Under the pieces are notes generated by a model. It made no database searches. It was not told the DNA's origin and saw only the letters and a list, made by a program, of their open reading frames with translations. This document shows positions 57,601 to 64,000 of a DNA stretch of 64,000 nucleotides, piece by piece. Position 1 is the first letter of the stretch; each line of letters opens with the position of its first letter. The translations under genes were made by a program, and so were the position numbers. This DNA is from Branchiostoma floridae (taxonomy: Eukaryota > Chordata > Leptocardii > Amphioxiformes > Branchiostomatidae), in NCBI RefSeq assembly GCF_000003815.2, contig NC_049994.1, positions 9,270,079 to 9,334,078 of the forward strand. The letters run 5' to 3'.

Positions 57601-60600
57601 TCCAAACTCTACACCTGAGAACAATGAAAAAATCAATACACTGATACGCAATATAAATACCCTGGGATACTCGCATATTCTCATTGTTGGGGACTTTAAC
57701 CACCCAGAAATACAATGGAGTGAAGGGGCAGGAAACACCCAGTCTAACAAAAACGAGGCATTTAAGTTCCTTGAAGCTACGAACGACGCATACTTGTACC
57801 AGCACATTTGTGAAGCAACGAGACATCAACTTAGACAAGAAAGTAATGTACTGGACTTATTATTGACTAATGAGGGTGACATGATAAGTGACCTAATCAT
57901 GAGACCCCCCATCGGCAAGAGCGACCATGTGGTATTAAATTTTAAGATCAACTGTTATGCAAACAGAACACAATACAAAAATGAGACATGCCAGTACAAC
58001 AAGGGGGACTATGATAAAATGAGGGAGGAACTGTCACTGGACTGGCAGGAAATTCTAGGCAAGTTGAATGTTGAAGATTGCTGGGAGGTCTTCTCGGGCA
58101 AAGTAGCTGAAAGTGCGAACAGGAATGTACCCAAAGTCTCCTCAAGAAAAAAGAAGAGGAAACTATCTTGGAGAGACAGGGAAGTTAATAAAAAAATGAA
58201 TAAAAAGCAGAAACTTTGGAAGAAATACTGTGAATCTAGGACAAAGGATGACTACATTAAATACACGAGGGCGAGAAACCAGGTCAGATGGGCCACAAGA
58301 AAAGCGGTCAAAACATATGAAAAGGAGAAAGCGAGAAACATCAAAGGCAATGCCAAAATCTTCTGGAAATATGTAAACTCAAAATCCAAAGTGCGCCAAG
58401 GCATTCCAGACTTGGAAGATGGATCCTCAGTGGCACAATCTGATACAGAAAAAGCTGAGTTACTCAACAAGTTTTTTGTAAGCACCTTTACTAAGGAAGA
58501 CCTACAACACATCCCAATACCAACTGAAAGACACTACAATGAAGAGATAACTGACATTGACATTTGTTTCGAGGAGGTCCAACAAAGATTGAAAAACCTC
58601 AACCCAAACAAGGCAATGGGGCCCGACAACGTACACCCTAGAGTGTTGAAGGAATTGGCGGACACCCTGGCGGTTCCATTGCAGATTCTCTACGTCAAGA
58701 CTGTACAAGAAGGCAAACTCCCCGATGCCTGGAAAACCGCTAATGTCACGCCAATTTACAAAAAGGGTTGTAAGAAATCACCCGGTAACTACCGCCCGGT
58801 TAGCCTGACCTCAGTAGTAGGAAAAATTCTGGAAGGGTTGATTAGAGACGCCATTGTCAAGCATATGAAGGTAAACAATCTCTTTACACCACACCAACAT
58901 GGCTTCTTGCCAGGAAGATCTACTACCACTCAGATGTTGGAGTGCTTAGACGAGTGGACAGAGTGGCTTGACCGAGGAACACCCGTTGACGCGGTCTATC
59001 TCGACTTCCGCAAGGCTTTTGATTCAGTACCAATTAAGAGACTATTAGCCAAAATACAAAGCTACGGGATCACGGGAAACCTTTTAAATTGGATTGAATC
59101 TTTTTTGTCAGGACGGAGACAGAGAGTCTGTGTCAACGGGGAAAAATCAGAATGGGCCGAAGTAACAAGCGGAGTTCCCNNNNNNNNNNNNNNNNNNNNN
59201 NNNNNNNNNNNNNNNNNNNNNNNNNNNNNNNNNNNNNNNNNNNNNNNNNNNNNNNNNNNNNNNNNNNNNNNNNNNNNNNNNNNNNNNNNNNNNNNNNNNN
59301 NNNNNNNNNNNNNNNNNNNNNNNNNNNNNNNNNNNNNNNNNNNNNNNNNNNNNNNNNNNNNNNNNNNNNNNNNNNNNNNNNNNNNNNNNNNNNNNNNNNN
59401 NNNNNNNNNNNNNNNNNNNNNNNNNNNNNNNNNNNNNNNNNNNNNNNNNNNNNNNNNNNNNNNNNNNNNNNNNNNNNNNNNNNNNNNNNNNNNNNNNNNN
59501 NNNNNNNNNNNNNNGAGTTTCAGCAAACACATATTCAACATTTGTATAAAGGCAAATCAGATCGCAGGTCTCATATGGAGGACTTTTGCCTATGTAGATA
59601 AGGAGGTGTTCCTACTCCTATATAAGTCGCTCATTCGTCCCCAGCTGGAGTATGGGGCTCCTGCATGGTCCCCCTACACATGGAAGCTGGCCCTGGATCT
59701 AGAAAGGGTACAGAAGAGAGCAACGAAGAGAGTTCCCGGCCTTAGAAGTCTACCCTATGAAGAGAGACTGAAGGCTCTAAACTTACCTACGCTGGTCTAT
59801 AGGAGACTTAGGGGGGACCTGATAAACACCTACAAGTTCCTACATGGGATATACGACACTTCATGTCCGTTTGAGTTAAATACGAGCACAAGAACAAGGG
59901 GTCACTGCCTCCGGATTAAGAGACAAGCGTCGAAAAGTAACAGAAGATCACACTTCTTCTGCATCAGAGTTGTCTCATGGTGGAACAATCTACCAGAGCC
60001 GGTGGTGACATCCCCAAGTGTAAACTGCTTTAAGGAAAGACTAGACAACCGCATGAAGAAACACAGCGTGTATTACAACTTTAGAGCCCTGGACGACCCG
60101 CAATTACCTGGGATGTCAGTGACTTAGAAAGGAAAGAGCGGCCTAAACTGGAACAGCAGTTCCTACCTGAGCCTGAAGAACTCTACTCTACTCTATAAAA
60201 GTCTACTTCGCCCCAAGCCTCATCTTGCAGTGAAATAAAGTCACTGAGTTCAAAACATCTGGAGGGGGATGTGTGTACTTGAGTCATGAACAGTATTACA
60301 CAGTAAACACTTTAACCAATGACACTGGAAGAAGGGGGGTTTTTACAACAGTGCGGGCATCACTTTGTAGTCGACACCAAGAATCATTGTTTCTACTTAC
60401 TCATTATGTGCCCGCACTGTGGCGAAACAAATAACTCCATTTCAGTTACACTATGTATTTTATGTTCAACGAGCATTATGATCTGGGACGTTTATTCATG
60501 TCAAAAACGCTTGTATGTTCAGTGGTATGTTCAGTGCAAATACATACGTCAACGGAATAACACTACTTCCGTTACATGAGATACTAGTAATCTGGATATG

Positions 60601-63600
60601 ATTTACTAACACTAAAACCTCAGAGACACAGTTTTAAAAGATGATAAAGTAATACAGTATTTACCTGTACATTAATGGGAAATTGTATGATACTAAATAC
60701 TCATGCCTTCCCCACACAGATGGCTATTACGTGTACATAGAAGCCTCCAACAAGTCCCCTGATGACCGTGCTCGCATAGTGAGCCCGGATGTGACGGTGC
60801 CGGCAGCGCAGACCAAGTGTCTGAAGTTCTGGTACCACATGTACGGCTCACACGTGGACGCTTTCAACGTCTACTGGCAAGTCGGAGGGGCTCTGGGGAC
60901 CGCAATTTGGACCCGACAGGGCGACCAAGGGAACCTGTGGACGGAAGCAAGCATCGACATTTCCGCTGGACAGGGTCAGGTAAGAGATCATCAGCGATTT
61001 AAGTGATTTTTCATTCAAATAATGGAAAAATCCGTGAAAAAAAGCACTGTGTACTTGATAAAATCCGTGAATAGCTTCACTAAGGAGGTTAAAACGTTCT
61101 TGTTTGCACAAGCAAGGAAAATGCAACCAAGCCGAGATTTGGGTGACCGTCTGTCATCTTCCTCAGGGCAATACAGACCCGTTCCAACACGCACTGCAGT
61201 AACGTTATAGGTGTCGCTGCAGCTTGGTACATTTGAGACAGCCTTCTTCAGCAGCGACACCTAGCGTTAGGTGCAGTGCGAAGTACTGGAACCGGCCGGT
61301 CAGTGCTCGCGAAGACAGGCATGGAAGGTGACGGACGCTGGCAGGCGCTTATATACTGATGTTTGTGTGCAAAGAACTTGTTAAACAGTTATTTACTAGC
61401 CTGATGAAGCTATTCACGCCTGTGTCATTTGTTCCTGCTTGCCTGGCAATGTGTTTATACGAGATCGCGAGAAAGGTCGATTCGTAGATTGTACTTTGAG
61501 CAACTCGCTGCAGCGTCCAACTCAAGCTTTGACTTCGGCGCAGACCGTCTGTGGAGCTGTTGTTGATGAGGTTTGTGTTTGTGACTGTGTGTGTGTGGTG
61601 GCTATGAGTTTAATATTGAAGTTGATCGAAAATCGACTCCATTGACGCGTACCAGGCCGGGCTGGTGGTCCTCATGCTGACCCCGGCATGGTGCAAGCAG
61701 CATAGGACGGAAGGAATAAGCACATTCACGGTTTCAAGCACACGCGCAAGGTCAAAGGTGAAGGATCCTAACTTGTAAGCAATAAGCAAATATTTGTGGT
61801 TACGAGAATGCATATGCAGCAACAGGAATTAAAGGTACCACTGATACATGAACAAATCATGACTGGACAGTGTTATGCATATCTAGACAATTGCCCAGAC
61901 CTTGGTACCTTGAACTTAAAAACATCACGGACATAAATAAACTCACAGCAGTTGGACTAAGGATGAAGACAAAAATTTTCATAATCTTATGTGTTATTCC
62001 CAGGTTGTCCTTGAAGGCGTCCGTGGCACCAGTTTCCGTGGAGACATAGCTGTGGACGATGTCACCCTCACAGATGGGGCATGCTCACAAGGTAAATCAT
62101 CTCCTCTATCCTGTCATAACTTTGGCAACAGCAACTCATTTCCTTTCTTCATATATGTTTTTAAGTATAATCTTTGGGGATATCATGGATGACATCTTAC
62201 ATTTGCAGTGTCAGTCAAGTTTCTGAGTGAGGCTTTCCTCTAACTTCAAGACTCTAAGACACTATTGTCGTCTGATGCAAGTTTCAGACTTTCCTCTAAG
62301 ACAGTATTTTCATCTGATCATTCAAAAAAATCTGAAATTTTGCAAATAAGATCAGACTTGTTATTGTTAACCTTTCTTTTATCTCCTTAGCAAGGACTTG
62401 TCCATGCACAAAATCTCTCTACTAGTAGATTTCAGCTGAGTTGCAGATTTTCATATTTATCTTAAAGGCTTTTATGAAATATGAAAACTGTTCTTCTTTG
62501 TGTATATTGTTCATCTTCTAAAGAAGCATCCATGTTCTCTCCGTATATAGTGGTTGGTCCCAGCGTGCCTCCCGGTGGACTTCAGTGTGACTTTGAAGAT
62601 GTGAACTTGTGCGGATACACACAGGACACAGACGATGACTTCGACTGGACCTGGCAGAGTTCTAACACTGGCACATCTGGCACAGGACCTAGCAATGATC
62701 ACACCTACGGGACAGCAGCAGGTAGCAATTATCCCCATAGTAACTGCCATAGCAACCAGTATGTTACCATGCTAAGTACATAGTAACTATAGCAACCATG
62801 GCATGCATTCTATGTCCCCTGCCTATGTTGAAACTAGGTAGTCTGTGTGCTGATGATGTGTCACTAAGTGAGTCTGTGCTGATGATGTGTACTGCTCATG
62901 TCAGTACTGGTGAGTCTGGATGCTGATGATATGTTAGTTCCCATCAGCTCCAAGGCTGATCAGTAGTGATGTGAGATCTACTCGACGTTGTATTCTTTTC
63001 ATGAACTCAAATGTTTCTATATGTTTTTTTCTTTATGTTGTAGAAATACTAAATGTATGCTGTCAGTGGTCATTTGGTTAATATGTTTATCATTGCCATA
63101 GTTGCAGGTAGAAGATTACTGTAAATTTTGGTAACCTTAAAATCTGCTGTTTTTAAAAAGTCACGTTTCTACCAGTATTTAGGAATATCAAGTGAACGGA
63201 TGATGGTTTTAAATTGCAGTATTTTTAGATTTAAGTATTGTAGCTTGAAACCACCTTCCATTGACTTGACATTCCTAAATACCCTGCTTTTAAAAGCAGT
63301 GAATATACTGGCTACCCCATGGATAAAGGTGAATTAGTGTTACATCATTCCAATGAAAACTTACGTGGGGCCGCCTAGCACAGTGGTAGTGTATTCAGGC
63401 CGTGACCGAGAGGTCGCCGGTTCGAATCCGCCTGCCGTGTTGCCGGTCTTGTGCCCTTGGGAAAGGCACTTTACACAACTTTCCTCACTTTACTCAAGTG
63501 AAAAATGAGTCGTCCCTCGGATAGGACGTTAAATGGAGGTCCCGTGTGTGGGAGAGCCATACCCTATGCACGTTAAAGAACCCGCCACATGTGCGAACAT

Positions 63601-64000
63601 CCACCCGAGCGGATCAAACCATTCCGGCCAAAATAGGGGTAGGGAATCTCCCGAGCAGCCCTCGTAACCCCTGCTTCACCTATTGGGTCAGTTAGTCCTC
63701 ACTCATAGTGAGCAATTGGGCTGGTCTCAATCATGATGTTTCTGACCTAGGGCGAAGAGTTGCTGTTACAGTTCCAATCATGTAACCCGTAACATTGAGT
63801 GGCCTTCAGGCCTTGTTACGTGGTGACCATTGAGTAAAAAAAAAAAAAAAACTTTCTAAATGAAAGGTCAAAACTGCTGCCTCAGTTGTCATCCTTCTAA
63901 CACCTATTGGACCAAACAATGTAACTAACACAGTTATGTGTACACCATTCTCCAGGGCACTACGTGTACACGGAGACGTCCAGCCCCAGACAGCCAGGTG
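51620..64000 (+). CDS. Multi-MAM-domain protein, 5' part (continues past window)
   Basis: Exons in phase: 51620-51671 (signal peptide [18 protein letters not shown]), 56692-56835, 60720-60979, 62004-62091, 62551-62721, and 63956 onward. Exons 2-4 form one MAM domain: [20 protein letters not shown] with [10 protein letters not shown], then [40 protein letters not shown], and [20 protein letters not shown] ending in C. Exon 5 starts a second MAM domain with the same layout ([30 protein letters not shown]), and exon 6 gives [15 protein letters not shown] as the window ends. MAM domains are extracellular adhesion modules. The domain exon pattern repeats, so more MAM units probably follow. The first intron is about 5 kb and the second holds a LINE; the link between exon 1 and the rest rests on phase, orientation and signal peptide. 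Confidence 0.85.
52471..52672 (+). mobile_element. Degraded tRNA-derived SINE in MAM intron 1
   Basis: Shares gaaaggcactttacgcgact with the complete SINE at 63363-63851 (gaaaggcactttacacaact) and has decayed Pol III boxes (ctggtagagcg; ccgggttcaat). Ends in an A-rich stretch near 52660. Confidence 0.6.
54074..54111. repeat. Perfect 17-bp stem, 4-nt loop hairpin
   Basis: acttgttgtcgttttaa (54074-54090), loop cagt, ttaaaacgacaacaagt (54095-54111), with no mismatch. In MAM intron 1. Confidence 0.9.
56937..60250 (+). mobile_element. CR1-like LINE, 5'-truncated, in MAM intron 2
   Basis: An ORF1 remnant (to stop 57177-57179; [40 protein letters not shown]) overlaps a long ORF2 frame (57068-60127, 1019 codons). 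ORF2 has an APE-type endonuclease ([38 protein letters not shown]) and RT motifs ([72 protein letters not shown]). The RT catalytic YADD region lies in the 335-N gap. The tail [18 protein letters not shown] and [20 protein letters not shown] is typical of CR1-like elements. AATAAA at 60234-60239 lies near the 3' end. The frame is open outside the gap, so this copy is young. It inserted in the same orientation as the MAM gene. Confidence 0.9.
59180..59514. other. Assembly gap, 335 N, inside LINE ORF2
   Basis: The gap spans the part of the RT domain after SGVP, and the reading frame stays open across it. The size matches the ~112 residues expected there, so the gap length is probably an estimate close to true. 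Open frames listed across it on other strands carry no information. Confidence 0.95.
61190..61280. repeat. Imperfect ~30-bp inverted repeat with 30-nt loop
   Basis: Left arm cgcactgcagtaacgttata to gtgtcgctgc (61190-61220) pairs with right arm gcagcgacacctagcgttag to gcagtgcg (61251-61280). In MAM intron 3. It could be a very short MITE or a transcribed hairpin; no evidence decides. Confidence 0.75.
62835..62935. repeat. Short tandem repeat, gctgatgatgtgt units
   Basis: Three imperfect copies of a gagtctg..gctgatgatgtgt unit (62847, 62876, 62919 areas) in MAM intron 5. Confidence 0.65.
63363..63851 (+). mobile_element. Complete tRNA-derived SINE in MAM intron 5
   Basis: A box tagcacagtgg (63376-63386), B box ggttcgaatcc (63419-63429), a ~400-base body (gaaaggcactttacacaact, cacgttaaagaacccgccac) and an A16 tail (63836-63851). 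A possible target duplication AAAACTT flanks it (63356-63362 and 63848-63854), though the A tail makes its left bases uncertain. It ends about 100 bases before the last MAM exon of the window. Confidence 0.88.

Overview
The window looks like a stretch of animal nuclear genome, most likely a cephalochordate (amphioxus, Branchiostoma). The reasons are intron-rich genes with phase-consistent GT/AG exons, an animal haem peroxidase, a membrane-anchored tyrosinase, C-type lectin, MAM and NHL proteins, a CR1-like LINE, tRNA-derived SINEs and many short inverted-repeat elements. The species call is inference. Two runs of N (12879-12978 and 59180-59514) are assembly gaps.

Layout. 1-4.7 kb: a repeat block with three copies of one repeat and tandem ~163-bp units. 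5.4-11.1 kb: a seven-exon haem peroxidase (+), 5' end not found. 12.1-14.3 kb: LINE tail fragment, assembly gap, intergenic DNA. 14.3-15.35 kb: uninterrupted GNAT acetyltransferase gene, abutted by a frameshifted 3' fragment of a ferritin-like (VioB-type) gene. 17.8-20.0 and 28.3-31.2 kb: two intact two-exon paralogues of that ferritin-like family, each a signal-peptide exon plus one ~1.2-1.3 kb exon. Between them lies a three-unit tandem duplication (22.1-27.4 kb). 32.1-33.7 kb: a small C-type lectin. 35.4-37.0 kb: a copy of the DNA that follows the first ferritin-like gene, now carrying a MITE. 37.5-38.3 kb: an array rich in octamer motifs. 38.7-42.8 kb: a complete five-exon tyrosinase. 42.8-43.1 kb: a duplicated 3' end of the acetyltransferase gene. 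44.2-47.1 kb (-): a complete six-exon type II membrane protein with an NHL propeller and two tandem duplicated linker exons. 51.6 kb to the window end (+): the 5' part of a secreted or membrane multi-MAM protein, with a CR1-like LINE and a SINE in its introns.

The genes do not form an operon-like unit. The clearest themes are redox and metal enzymes in one neighbourhood (peroxidase, ferritin-like di-iron proteins, tyrosinase) and repeated local duplication, including one promoter copy that appears to have lost its TATA-like element. Exon boundaries were derived by hand from splice sites, reading phase and family motifs; no alignment or database search was run.
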